Positions 44,551-55,604 of a stretch of DNA of 64,000 nucleotides are shown here, piece by piece (the stretch's first letter is position 1; every line of letters begins with the position of its first letter). The translations under genes and the position numbers were made by a program. The stretch comes from Costus lasius (taxonomy: Eukaryota > Streptophyta > Magnoliopsida > Zingiberales > Costaceae). The notes below the pieces were generated by a model. That model had not been told where the DNA came from. It ran no database searches and saw only the letters and a list, made by a program, of their open reading frames with translations. The DNA is taken from positions 7,733,957 through 7,797,956 of the forward strand of contig CM050450.1 of NCBI GenBank assembly GCA_027563935.2, in the 5' to 3' direction.

Positions 44551-45520
44551 TAATAATAAATAATATTATTATTAAATATAAAAAAATAAATAATTAAACT
44601 AGGTGGTTTAAAGGTAAGTGCTTTGAATAACTATATGCGTGAGTGCTCATAATATATGTATGTGTCCGTTTGTGTGATGGCTTTTTGTATGGGGCTGATG
44701 AGGAAGAGATGGTGGTTTGCCTCTTCCTTCTTGTCTCATATTGTATCTTACTTTTTAATGAAATACTTGCTTAGCTACTTTACATTTAATAAATGGTCAT
44801 TAATAATTATATTTAATTTCTTTTTAAATTAACTATATCAAGCACTATAATATGGAAAATCTTTGTACGCGGTGTCACCATCCATCCTTGAAGTGTTATT
44901 GGATTCGTGCATGCACAATTAGATTGAAGTAGAATATTATAATGAGATTATAGTATTAAATACCTAATGAGTTACACAATTAGATTGAAGTAGAATATTA
45001 ATTTTGATCAGTGTTATCAAATGTCATGATAACGATAGTGATCATTAAGTGGTAATAGATCTTCTTGTTCAACCAAAAATGTAATTATTATTATTATTAT
45101 TAAATTTTTAAGTGAAAAGGAGAATTAAGTAAAGAAGATATTAGTATATTATCAATAACTTAATTTATTGAATAATGCAATTCTTTTATTAACAATTAAT
45201 AAATTGAACCATCTAAAACTAACAAACACCCTCAAATTAGATTTTATTATTAACAACGAAGATCTTTATCACTTAAATTAACTCACCCTCTTAAATTCAT
45301 GCATGTTTGATATGAGATACGAGGATCGAAAGAGTATAGCTACATCCATCTGAATGGAAAAGTAGGTATGTCCGAAAAAGTGCTCGAGGGCATTTAAGAT
45401 TTTTTAAGAGGAGTTAGATCAGCTTCGTTCCATCATATTTTGAGATCCATGTTTTAGTTAAGTATTTTTCTTATTCTCACCACTCCTGTTGTGTAGGGGG
45501 AAGATTTAAAAATAGTAGTT

Positions 45521-45556
<36 letters not shown>

Positions 45557-46167
45557 AATAATAAAAACCCTAATCCTCTCACTACCCACTACCCAAAACC
45601 CTAATCCTCTTCGATTTTCACTATAGCCATTAGCTCATCACGCTGCAACTCCTCTTCCTTGTTTTTGCCACCTCTCCCCATCCTCGTCATCACCGCTCCT
45701 TTCCTTGTCGCCACAGGACCGCTGCTCCTTTTCCTGTTGCTATCACTCATCATCGTCACTACTCTAATCTTCCTGTCGCTGATACTCGTCTCTAGACTCT
45801 AGTAGCTCGGGGGTGTCGTTGAGTCTTCGTTGCCACCTGCTAGTGAGGCCAACGACGAGGGGGAGTCAGCGGTGACAGTAAGGGGTGGGGAGCATCCGTC
45901 AACGGCGAGCGGCTCAGCGTTGGGTGCAGTTGGCTAGTTGGGGGGGAATAAGAGGTGAGGGGCATGGGATTAGGGCATAATGGTTGACTAACATTTGACC
46001 AGGTACCCGGTTAATAATCGGATAGTAAGAAAATTATTAGGTTTCGGGTTTGATTAGAGGAGTTAAAAAAATGTCGGGTAGTTATTTGGGTATGGGTATT
46101 AAAGAAATTAATCGAATTCGGGTATGAGTAGGGCAAAAATAGTGGGTATCCTACCCACTGCCATGCC
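44551..46167. other. Intergenic, AT-rich
   Basis: 3' region of the WI12 gene, then AT-rich sequence, an (AT)n microsatellite (45522-45554) and a segment (45560-46160) with AAACCCTAATCCTC and TGGGTA(C/T) motifs that looks repetitive but is unclassified. Confidence 0.4.
45522..45554. repeat. (AT)n microsatellite
   Basis: About 16 perfect AT dinucleotides. Confidence 0.95.
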
Positions 46168-46338
46168 TACTTAGAAAAAATTTTCGCCGAAAGGTACCCT
46201 TCTACGACGATGGCAGAAGGGTCCCCGCATCTTTCTTGCACGTATCTAAATGCATACTTGTTATACGTTATTTTGAGATTTATACGATACAGTGTTATAC
46301 AATAATGTATTAATGTTATACGATAAACGTGTTATACG

Positions 46339-46341
<3 letters not shown>

Positions 46342-46400
<59 letters not shown>
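46342..46400. repeat. (TA)n microsatellite at the hairpin centre
   Basis: About 59 bases of pure TA dinucleotides. Confidence 0.95.
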
Positions 46401-46403
<3 letters not shown>

Positions 46404-46598
46404 CGATATGTTAACAGTATATATTATATCATAATACAAATATGTTATACGATATTTATCGTATAACACTTATACATGATCGTATAACACTTTTATCATA
46501 TAACATTAGTATATTATCATATAACAACATATCATATAAATCTCAAAATAACGTATAATAGACACGCTTTAAGATGCGTGTGAGGAAGATGCGATACC

Positions 46599-48437
46599 TG
46601 ATGTGTACTTTACTGTACCACTAACCGCAAGCGTGACGGCTTCGTCGTAGTAGTACTTAAGATGTCGATCCCACAGGGACAGTGATCAAGTACCGAGTGA
46701 TTACAAATCAATAGCTAGACAATCGAGTGAACATTTAGGGTTTTCATAAAATAAATCAAAATACAGCTAAATACAAATACTAGTTGAATCAAGCAAATGA
46801 AAGTTTTGGATAGAAAACAAGGTTTAGAGACATCGGAACTTCGAGCGCGTCTCGTTGATGGATCTTAAATTCAAACAAGATAAAATCATAACAACGCAAT
46901 TTTAAAAGTGTTCAAGGAAATATCTAATGGTACAGATTACCCTCTTTCAACGGTGTAATCCGGTATCAATCTAGATCGGCGTCCTACTTTCGTGGCTCAC
47001 CGTACCTAGATTGATCCATTGGGTTCAGAGATATTATAAGTTTCCTCACACAAATCCTGCCCAATTTCTTGACAGGTCAGAGCATGATCGATAAGGCAGA
47101 TCTAGCGTCGCAATTCACCTTTCGGTCCTTCTTGCGGTGCCCGAGAAAAGTAATTGCGTGATCAAGGCAACACTAACAATAAAATAGCACAGATCGAATA
47201 AACACAAAATAAAATTACATTAGCTATAAGAAAACAAGTTCGAATAGAAGATACACGCAACGAGATTACACCCTTGTTCCGATAAAAAAATTAGCTAGCA
47301 TGACGTCGATTCAGTACAATCTCTAAAGGATTAAAAATAACTAAAAAGAAGATAGAAGAAAAAGGAAGCAAACTCTTCTGCAGAAGTGTTTCAACTTTCC
47401 TTCAAGTCTTCTAGAATGATAGCATGGCTCCTTACTCCTCCCTTGTAGTCACCAAGAACTTCCTTTTGCAAAACTCACTAGCCCCCCTTGAGCCCCAACT
47501 GGGCGCTGCGTTCCTCAGTGATTTCGACCTCTTTTATCATTTCTTAGGTGCCCTTTGATATACCATCATTATAGCCCATTGAATTAGCTACGTTTTGACA
47601 CCAAGAACGTTCAAAACGGAGCTATAATGAGAGAGTTATGACTCTTTTAAGTTTAGGCTGCGCAAGAGAGATTATGGGTGTAATGAAGATCACGGACATG
47701 GTTGTAATGTTGGTGTCGATTCTCTTCAGCTCCTGAAACTCCATGAACTTGTAGGCCATTAAAAGATCTTCGTAATGACATAAAAAACGCCCAAATCGGA
47801 GTTGTAACGGAAAAATTACGACCAATTTATTGCAGCCCTCCGATACACTTAATGCTACCATTACGGGTGTAATGAGGATTATGAGCATGACGGTAATCTT
47901 TGTAGCGAACTCCGTTTCGTCTGAAATTTTGCGGGTGAGTTGACCTTTGACTTGACTTGCATTCCGACCATAGTATGGTATCAAAGGTTGCCGATGCAAA
48001 GATTACGTGCAGGGTGAAATTATGGCTATACCCGTAACGTCTTCTATCAAAGTTTTCGTCTTTCAAAAGGCTTCTTTTGAGAAAGTTGAGAGCACGCATT
48101 CGGAATATGATTATGCTTGAATGAAAATAGGCTTCTTGAGAATTCGAATCGGAAATTATGGCCATAATGCAGATTAGGGCCGCGGCTGTAATTATAGAAA
48201 TTAGGGTCGTTTGAAGCCGAACTTCTTATCAAAGTTCTTGATTCACTCGGGGACGTAAATATACTTCCAAATAACTCCAAAAGTGAGTGAATTGTCTTGT
48301 ATTTATCAACATAACAAGAAGTGAAGCTTCTAAAGAAAGTCAACGAAATAAGTCGAAAAGAGATGTAAAAGCATGAAAATTGGTCTCGATTCACTAGTAA
48401 ATATAGGCCTAAAAGACTATAAAAATACAAGACATCA
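46599..48437 (-). mobile_element. Athila-type solo LTR (1839 bp)
   Basis: Terminal TGATGT...ACATCA with a perfect 5-bp target duplication ATACC (46594-46598 and 48438-48442). Athila LTR landmarks (CCGCAAGCGTGACGG, TCGATCCCACAGGGACAG, CCTACTTTCGTGGC) place it in the same lineage as the element at 49653, minus orientation. No internal region is left, so it is the product of LTR-LTR recombination. Confidence 0.85.
46965..47015 (-). other. Stem-loop in solo LTR around the CCTACTTTCGTGGC motif
   Basis: ATCAATCTAG (46965-46974) pairs perfectly with CTAGATTGAT (47006-47015). The loop carries CCTACTTTCGTGGC, which in the other Athila LTR (50004-50045) is enclosed by a different but also complementary stem. 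Confidence 0.55.
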
Positions 48438-48613
48438 ATACCCTCTTGCGATCATTGCATAAGGGTATTATTCTACAAAAATTTTTTGCTTACTTAGGGC
48501 TAGATTTTTTTTTTCCTTTCCTAAGGTGCGTTTGGCTGAAATTAAGGAAGAGAAGGTCGTATGGCCAGTACCAGAACATTTGCCGGATCAATAATGAGCC
48601 TGTATATATTAGG

Positions 48614-49652
48614 TGTCATGCCCATGTTTACAGTAATATTTTTTTAATTATTTCCACATGAGTCAACGCTTGACCCGAGTCCAAATACGTCAACGCAGTT
48701 ATCACAACGGACGAAACCGCTGGATTGGGCGCGACTGGCGGGGAAGGTGCCTCGAACCGACCCCCAGTCCGACGAAGGACTCATTGAGGATCGCTGCCGT
48801 TCCAACTTGGTTTAGCTCAACGGTGACGATTCACCAAAGACCGGTGTCGTCGAGTCGAACCGGGTTCCTAGAACCCAAGCAGGACTCACTCGTGTCCGAC
48901 TGCGTCGGACGAGGTCCACTCGGAATCCGAACACACTCACTCATCCATGGATCAAGCCGGCGCCCGGCGATCGTAGACAATCGTCCACACGGCGTCGCAC
49001 GCCGGTGATATTAAGAACCCGACCGGCTCCTCACTCGCACGCCGGCGAGGAGGCCGGACGACGCTCCGGAGGTAACGTCGTACGAGGATGACGGAAACCC
49101 AGCAGCCTCGTCCCTCTCACTCGCAGGCGAGGGCGGCCGAATGTGGAGGCTCACCCGAAGGCAGCCAACCAGGCCGGTGGTGGCCGGGGTCGCGCACGCT
49201 CGCACGGGGCGAGCTCGGTTGGCACTGAAGGAGCGTTGGTGAAGAAGCTGGCACTCACCACTCTACAACAGCTCCGCCGGAGAGAGGGCGCCGGGCCGAC
49301 AAGGAGGAGGTCTGGCCGTGCCTCCACGTTTGCCCACTGTCGATGAAGCGACGATCACCGAGATGCAGGCTCGTGGGCGAGAAGGCACCGCCCTGCTGCT
49401 CTCCTTCGTCGGTGAAGAGGAAGCCGACGTAACTCCCGTCCTCAGGCGACCAGAGGGAGGAAGAGAGGAAGGTCGCACACAGGCAGCGAAGGGAATGGAG
49501 GAGCTCCACACGCAGGCGGAGAGAGGGCTCGTCCGGCGAGCGTCACGCGACAGCCGCACGCAGGCGGGTCCAAGCCGGTACTTCACGCACTTAGGCGGCC
49601 GGCGACGGACAGGAAGAAGGCGAAGAGGAAACAGCCACTTCTAGCAGGTAAC
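48614..49652 (-). repeat. 3' LTR of gypsy element C, left part
   Basis: Begins TGTCATGCCC and is homologous to the LTR at 16467. It stops where the Athila element was inserted and resumes at 61724. GC-rich spurious frames cover it. Confidence 0.75.
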
Positions 49653-50963
49653 TGATGAGCCCGCAAGTGTACGGTCTAATCGAAGTAGTAAATTATATCG
49701 TCCACAGAGACCAATTTGTCAAGTACCGGTAAATCCTTGAGTCGCAGTCTAGACAGATCAAGGGTTGATTTAAAGCGATCGAAATAACTAACAATTAATA
49801 AGTAAATGCTAAGCAAGGAAAGTAACAAGCGGACAGATAAACGATCGGATTTCTATTATGGGAGAATATCGGGGCATCGGGTTTCACCGCTATGCCAATC
49901 CGCAAATGAAAGTAGTAACTACATGATATGCAAAGTTTGATAAGTTGAAGAGATCCATCAAATGGTACAAACCGCCCCCTTTCAGCAGCACGGTTCGGTG
50001 CTTATGCAAATCTACCTCCTACTTTCGTGGCTTGTAAATTTACATTGGCCCATTGGGCGAGGGATGAATAGTTGTTCTCTCACGTGGGAGAAGAGCTACT
50101 TTCGTGCTCTTCTTCACGCGCCTAAGCATACGAGATCCGACGTCGGGATTGGGCTGTCGCTTTTTCTCCCAACGTCCAAAACATACAAACACCGATATCG
50201 AGATTGGGCTGTCGCTTTTTCTCTCGATATCGGAGATCAATAATATGCAATAAGAGTTGTAAGGAAATGACAAACACATATGCTAGGTCAACTAAATCAA
50301 ACCAACATGTCAAAATAATAAACTACTTCATGAATGCGTTTTAGGCATAGGGCTAAGCCCTAACCCCGATAGTACTTTAAGCTACAATCATCTTAGAGAC
50401 GTCATGAATATTCGACAACAAGCTCACACTCAAGAAATCCATTTGGAGGCTAGAAGCAACAATGAAAATGAAGGATTAAGAGATATCTTGACTCCCCGTT
50501 CTGAGTAGATGAAGAAATCTTTGCTAGGGGCTTCAAAGGACTCCTCTTTTCCTTGAAATCGTGCTTTATCTTCTCCAGCCACCCAAATCGCGTCCACAGC
50601 CGTTTTTCCCTTCTCTTGATTAGGGTTTCCTCCTCGATTAAGGTCTCAAAGCTTCCCTTTTATCCCCCTATAGTCGTGATTAACATTTACCAAAGTACCC
50701 CTAAGATTTGGAGCCCACCGAGTTAGAGTCGAGCAGATTTTCGTGACAGGCGAAACTTTTCTCAGGTTGGGAAAATCTTCTCAACCCGGCTGTGAAAACT
50801 TCAGTTTCTTCAGAATTTCCTGAAAAGTTAGATAACACCAGGTCTTGTGTAGATTCCGCGCGTATGGAAGAATTTAAGTAAAAATGATGATGCAAAAGCG
50901 ATGATTTAACATAAAAAATGCTTCATAGTATATGAAAATATCAAGCATAAATGCATCGCATCA
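49653..50963 (-). repeat. 3' LTR of Athila element
   Basis: Identical to 60413-61723 except at 50460, 50498, 50581, 50619, 50753, 50762 and 50860. Open frames within it (for example 49962-50243) are repeated identically in the other LTR and are not genes. Confidence 0.95.
50139..50231 (-). other. Two tandem stem-loops with covarying arms in the LTR
   Basis: Both have the same 18-base loop TTGGGCTGTCGCTTTTTC but different 10-base stems: GACGTCGGGA/TCCCAACGTC (50139-50176) and GATATCGAGA/TCTCGATATC (50194-50231). Three base pairs change on both sides. The single imperfect pair becomes a U-G wobble in the sense (minus) RNA. The same pair lies at 60899-60991 in the other LTR. Confidence 0.65.
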
Positions 50964-50985
50964 AATATCCCCACACTTAAATTCT
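50964..50985 (-). other. Polypurine tract of Athila element
   Basis: On the minus strand AATTTAAGTGTGGGGATATT immediately precedes the 3' LTR, the typical Athila primer for plus-strand synthesis. Confidence 0.7.
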
Positions 50986-51321
50986 TGCTTGTCCTCAAGC
51001 AAGCAGTAATTCCTAGGTTCATGAACATTATAATTGAGAGAGTTTTATGACTACTGAGTTGGTTTCCGGTCATGTCTTCTTACAAGGTCAATGCTCTAAT
51101 AAAGATTTTACTTCAAGTTTTCTCATCTTCGGAAATTCAAATGCCTAAGTTTCATGACTTAAAAGAGAATTAAGCTCCCTCATCTTATGTCCTTTGTCAA
51201 GCTTTGACTGTGCATTCATAACTTGCGCAATGCCTAGTTTGTCCATGAACTTCTTTTCAATTTAAAGGAAAAGATTTAGAATTAGTATTTGGGATCGTCA
51301 TGCGATTCTTATTTCCTCCTC

Positions 51322-51464
51322 GTCCCTTTTTTCGGGACACTTTTCTCTCCTCATATTTTTCTCTATTTAGCTCCTCGCCCTCTTTTGAGGGCACTTTTCA
51401 CTCCTTTGTTTCTCTCTTTTTTTTTTTTTTGGGTCAAAATAATTCCTCGCTCTCTTTTGAGAGC
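51322..51464 (-). other. Three stem-loops with covarying stems near the 3' end
   Basis: In sense orientation, GGAG.GAAAAGTG and CGAGGA flank the hairpins GCTCTC-AAAA-GAGAGC (51449-51464), GCCCTC-AAAA-GAGGGC (51377-51392) and GTCCC-GAAAAAA-GGGAC (51322-51338). Flanks and A-rich loop are constant while the stems change on both sides. They lie between the third ORF and the polypurine tract, so they are in the 3' untranslated RNA. Confidence 0.65.
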
Positions 51465-51955
51465 ACTTTTCTCTCCTTAAATTCTTTTCCAAGAGTTTTA
51501 CTTGGACATATAGGTCACTGCGCAAATAAATGGAATGCAAAAGTTTTTAACAAGAGTAGGAAACATAAGAGATGTGACTTAGTTTACTTAAGGCATGATT
51601 CCTAGGATTATCATTCTTCCGATGAGTTAATTATCGTTTAAGGTTAGAGCACAAGACCTAATTCAGAAAGACAATGACAAGATACTATCATCAGACCATA
51701 AAACCAATCTCAACTATAAGTTCACAATTCTCTGGGAAATGTAGATCTGGTGTTAATGTTCATGATGTAAATGTCTAATGCTAATCTAAGATAATAGGAA
51801 TTAGACTAAAGAAAACAAGAGCATGTATCACAAGCAAAGTAACGATGCATACCCCACCCCCAACTCTAAATGATGCATAGTCCTTATGCATGAAAGTGAA
51901 GTGCGAATAAATAATAGGCGTGGAGTACTCACAGGGGGTGGATATCCGCTCCGAG

Positions 51956-53221
51956 CTAAGTGTCACCCGGGGCGTCTGAATCATCAGAGGCTTCGGGCTC
52001 CTCGGTGCCTGAGTACTGGAAATGGTCGTGGAGGAAAGTGGCAATGTCGTTAACTTTTGCGAATATGCGTGCTTGCGAGCGCCTAATCTGAAGAATCTCG
52101 GAGTAAGAGGTGCGTACAATTTTGTCCGTGGTTGTATGGGGATGTCGGCTGGACAGGGAGGGACCCGCGGGTGCTTCGGTTGCCAAGGGGGGTGGTTGCT
52201 CTTCAGCGTCAAGGTCAACGACAGAGGTGATATGCCAGTTCTGTCGATCTTGTACGGAAGTTCTGGCCGTGTTGGGGAGGTACAAGATGAGACCTCGAGG
52301 TAAAATAAGGCGGAGCATCCCACCTTCCCGTGCAATCATCCGCATAGCAACACAGGACTCGATGTCGATCTTATTGTGTCCGGGTGCTCGTTCCAGCCGG
52401 AAAGGTTCCATGCCATGGGCGAGAGCGATAGGGGTGATGAGGCCACCGAGGACAATAGAGCCCTTCTTTGCCCGGGCGACTTTGTCGAGTTGCTTGACGA
52501 GGAAGAATGCTGAGTTGAAGATGTGGCCGTGCAGCATAGCCCAAAGGACAAATAGTTCGGATCGCCGAACAGTGCTCTCACTTTCCCCGCGACCGAAGAT
52601 AGTGTTAGAGAGCACACGATGGGCATACTTGATGCAGGGGTTGGTCACGGGGGCTGATCTTGCACCCTTGGATGAGTAAGCATGCTCTGAAGTGATCTGC
52701 CGCCAAAATGTGGAGTCGTGAAATGCTGCGGGCAAACATCGTGGAGCACTGGAGGGAAATCCAAATATGTTGTTCAGTTCTTCGAGAGAAAGACGGTGGT
52801 CTGCATTGCCAAGTCGGAACTCTAAGCGCCCTGGGTCGTCTTCATCATGAATGTCGACTTGGACTGAGAGGGAGCTGAGGAACTCAGTCACTAGCAGGGG
52901 AAAAGTTGGGAAGTTGCTCTCGAGGAAATGATCCCACCCAATCTGGTGGAACATCCACCGGATATCATCGAGGAGTCCGAGTTGTTGAAGCGTGGATGAA
53001 TCTGCGTACCGTGTATGAACAATACGCCTTCCTTGGAGAGCTTGAAAGCGATGGCGCTGCTCATCAGTGCGGAAGACAATGTCTGCCTCGGTGGATGGTG
53101 CTACGGGCGTGCTGGTCGTGGCAGGTCGTTTCCCTTTAGCGGCTCGTTTGGGCGCCATCGAGTTGGAAGGCGGATGAATGAATGCAGTGATCGGAGCTGA
53201 GGGGGGAGGAAGGCGGCGCAC
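51956..53221 (-). CDS. Athila-type third ORF (ATHILA ORF-1-like; 'env' position)
   Basis: An intact 421-residue frame downstream of pol. From about residue 80 it carries LLDDIRWMFHQIGWDHFLES, FPLLVTEFLSSL and FRLGNADHRLSLEELNNIFGFP, which I match from memory to the ATHILA ORF-1/putative plant transposon protein families. A basic leader (MAPKRAAKGKRPA) precedes it; the C-terminus is acidic with a likely coiled coil at about 370-405. No signal peptide or transmembrane helix is seen, so the envelope label given to Athila third ORFs by position is not supported here. The function is unknown. Expression probably needs a spliced or subgenomic RNA. Confidence 0.75.
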   Translation of the reverse strand: MRRLPPPSAPITAFIHPPSNSMAPKRAAKGKRPATTSTPVAPSTEADIVFRTDEQRHRFQALQGRRIVHTRYADSSTLQQLGLLDDIRWMFHQIGWDHFLESNFPTFPLLVTEFLSSLSVQVDIHDEDDPGRLEFRLGNADHRLSLEELNNIFGFPSSAPRCLPAAFHDSTFWRQITSEHAYSSKGARSAPVTNPCIKYAHRVLSNTIFGRGESESTVRRSELFVLWAMLHGHIFNSAFFLVKQLDKVARAKKGSIVLGGLITPIALAHGMEPFRLERAPGHNKIDIESCVAMRMIAREGGMLRLILPRGLILYLPNTARTSVQDRQNWHITSVVDLDAEEQPPPLATEAPAGPSLSSRHPHTTTDKIVRTSYSEILQIRRSQARIFAKVNDIATFLHDHFQYSGTEEPEASDDSDAPGDT

Positions 53222-53428
53222 GCAGAGAGTGAATGCGGCGACTGGATCTGGAAGTGATCTGCTGCTGGGGAAGAAGAGGGCGTCGAGCTTGCAGGGTGCC
53301 GGCGAGGTGAGATATGAAGACTAGGAGAGGTCGCAGGTGCAGGAGGGGAAGCTGGCGGCGGCTGGGAAGCGAGTGGGAAAAACCCTAATCCCACTCGCGA
53401 ATCTTTATAAGCGGATGAATTCCCACCC

Positions 53429-53786
53429 GGGAAAATTTCTTAGATGCCACTGGGAAAGCTTCTGTGCAATATGGTTCTGCTGCGGCCGGGTGGGAAAATT
53501 TCGCTCGGTGACTTGGGAAGACTTCTGTCCAAAGTTGACAAAGAACTTCCCAGGCGGGAAAATTTCGTTAGGTGACCTGGGAAGACTTCTGTTCAAAGTT
53601 GACAAAGAACTTCCCGGGCGGGAAAATTTCGTCAGGTGACCTGGGAAGACTTCTGTTCAAAGTTGACAAATAACTTTCCGGGTGGGAAAATTTCGTCAGA
53701 TGACCTGGGAAGACTTCTGTTCAAAGTTGACAAAGAACTTCCCGGGTGGGAAAATTTTGTCAGGTGACCTGGGAAGACTTCTGTTG
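53429..53786 (-). repeat. 64-bp tandem repeat upstream of third ORF
   Basis: Units begin GGGAAAATTTCGTCAGGTGA at 53492, 53556, 53620, 53684 and 53748 (exactly 64 bp apart), with a degenerate 63-bp unit at 53429 and a partial end. About 5.6 copies. In each, TTCCC and GGGAA face each other across GGGC/GGGT. Confidence 0.9.
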
Positions 53787-54079
53787 CAATGAATTTTCAG
53801 AGAAAATTTCTGGTGATTCCTGCATGAAAACAAACATCTCTGAGATAGTCTTAAAGTTAAATAGATAAGGCAATGATAGCACAAACATAAGTGAGGTGTC
53901 ATGAGTAGATATAGAATCTAAATTGATACAAATGGTTGAAATCGAGCACCAAGTACTGATAGGGATGAAAAGAGAAAGTGAGGAATAGAAGGAAGGCTCA
54001 GGTGTATAAAAAAAACAAGCCAATGCATTCTCATTAGAGGCATCAAGGAGAAGTCTCCTCATTCACTCAAGCTGGTGAT

Positions 54080-54475
54080 GCCGGTAAGGAACAGTGTTCC
54101 TGCATGCTTGTAACTCCCCACTCCTCTTTTGGCATAAGAGATTCTGAAAATGGAGCTTGGGCCTCAATAACCTCCACAGATTGGGGATCCCTCCCCATTT
54201 CTCTTATAACGTATCACAGCAGCATGAAGTTCAGCACTGCTTTCATGTTAGAAACCGGTAAGGAACAGTGTTCCTTCAATGTAGTTCCCTGTTTTAAAAA
54301 TCCGGTAAAGAGCAGCATTGTTGCTTCAACCACTCCATCAAGGAAATATGGGAAGTGGTGACTGATAATATAACCCAATAGATAATGGTGGCTGCTCCAC
54401 ATCTCAAGGCTGCTCCAAATCTTCCACCAAGGAGTCCAGCGCATCTCACTATTTCCAAATCTGGTAAGGAACAGT
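54080..54475 (-). repeat. Dispersed (C)CGGTAAGGAACAGT repeats with palindrome
   Basis: Four copies, at about 54081, 54255, 54302 (degenerate) and 54461. Two contain the perfect palindrome GGAACAGTGTTCC (54088-54100 and 54262-54274). They lie in the spacer between pol and the third ORF. Confidence 0.6.
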
Positions 54476-54840
54476 ACTTTTATACCATTTCAGCTTATTT
54501 CCTCATTTCTCAGAACAGATTATCAGCAGTTTCTTCATTCCTCAGTCCATTCAGCATCCCTTGATACATTTCTTCATCATCTCAAAGGTGTCAGCTACAA
54601 TTGCAGAATAAGAAGGGTGAGACCAAAATCTGGAAAAGTAGACTGAATAATGATGCAAGTGAGGTGAACCCAACAATGACTAATTTAGAATTTCAGAACT
54701 TAGTAAACTAAACAATATTAACAAAAAGCATTGCATAAAGGTAAAAGACGGAACAAAAGGAAATGAAAAGGAGAAGAGATTCTTGGGTTGCCTCCCAAGA
54801 AGCGCTAGTTTTAGGTCATTAGCTTGACCGTGGCCGGCAT

Positions 54841-55602
54841 TCAGGTTGGGTCGGTCAAGGTATGTGACATCCCTTTCTCTATCGGATCTCCATGGAAGTA
54901 ATGTTTGAGGCGATGTCCATTTACATTAAAATTACCGGTGCCCTCACTCCATATTTCAATAGCTCCGTGAGGAAAGATGTGCTGAATAACAAAAGGGCCA
55001 GACCATCTCGTCCTTAGTTTTCCGGGGAAGAGCTTCAACCTAGAGTTGAACAACAGAACATGATCTCCAACTTGGAAACTTTTCTTGGTAATGCGAGAAT
55101 CGTGCCAATTCTTTGTTCGCTCCTTAAAAATTCTAGCATTCTCATACGCCTCCCGTCGAAACTCATCTAGTTCATTGATTTGCAATTTTCGTTTATCCCC
55201 AGCATCTTGAAGGTCAAAGTTCAGCAGCTTGACTGCCCAGAATGCTTTGTGCTGAATTTCCACGGGTAAGTGGCATGATTTACCATACACTAGTTGGAAG
55301 GGGGACATACCGATGGGCGTTTTGAATGTGGTACGGTAAGCCCACAAGGCATCATCCAATCTTAGTGACCAATCCGTTCTTGAGCGAGAAACTGTTTTCT
55401 CCAAAATCCGCTTAATTTCTCTATTTGATACTTCTACTTGGCCACTTGTTTGGGGATGATATGGTGTGGCAACTTTGTGCAGAATTCCATATTTCTTCAT
55501 AAGGGTTTTGAATTTGCGCTCCATGAAATGAGATCCCCCGTCACTAATAACCACCCTTGGTGTTCCAAACCTTGGTAAAATGATTTTGCTAAACATTCTC
55601 AT
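54841..55602 (-). CDS. Integrase C-terminal part of Athila pol (out of frame with the rest)
   Basis: A 253-residue frame continuing the integrase core after the frame break: [16 protein letters not shown] holds the second catalytic Asp, and [19 protein letters not shown] the catalytic Glu of the DDE triad. Typical [18 protein letters not shown] and a C-terminal DNA-binding region ([15 protein letters not shown]) follow. It belongs to the same polyprotein as 55605-60239. Confidence 0.9.
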   Translation of the reverse strand: MRMFSKIILPRFGTPRVVISDGGSHFMERKFKTLMKKYGILHKVATPYHPQTSGQVEVSNREIKRILEKTVSRSRTDWSLRLDDALWAYRTTFKTPIGMSPFQLVYGKSCHLPVEIQHKAFWAVKLLNFDLQDAGDKRKLQINELDEFRREAYENARIFKERTKNWHDSRITKKSFQVGDHVLLFNSRLKLFPGKLRTRWSGPFVIQHIFPHGAIEIWSEGTGNFNVNGHRLKHYFHGDPIEKGMSHTLTDPT

Positions 55603-55604
55603 GA

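Larger units (their letters stand above)
46175..48490. mobile_element. Foldback/MITE-like element split by a solo LTR
   Basis: The sequence right of the loop, with 46599-48442 removed, is the inverse of the left arm: TTATACGTTATTTTGAGATTTATA in the left arm pairs with its inverse at about 46540, and the pairing continues outward to AAAAAATTTT at both ends. TACTTAG flanks both sides (46168-46174 and 48491-48497), possibly part of a 9-bp duplication with one mismatch (C[C/T]TACTTAG). Without the LTR and duplicated TSD the element is 472 bp. Its centre is a (TA)n run (46342-46400) with many GTTATACGATA units. No coding capacity. Confidence 0.65.

Noticed and set aside
49962..50243. 93-residue frame, also present at 60722-61003
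   Set aside because: It is duplicated exactly because it lies in the two LTRs; no protein family match.
51956..53221. Calling the Athila third ORF an envelope glycoprotein
   Set aside because: No signal peptide, membrane helix or glycoprotein-like pattern; only its position fits.
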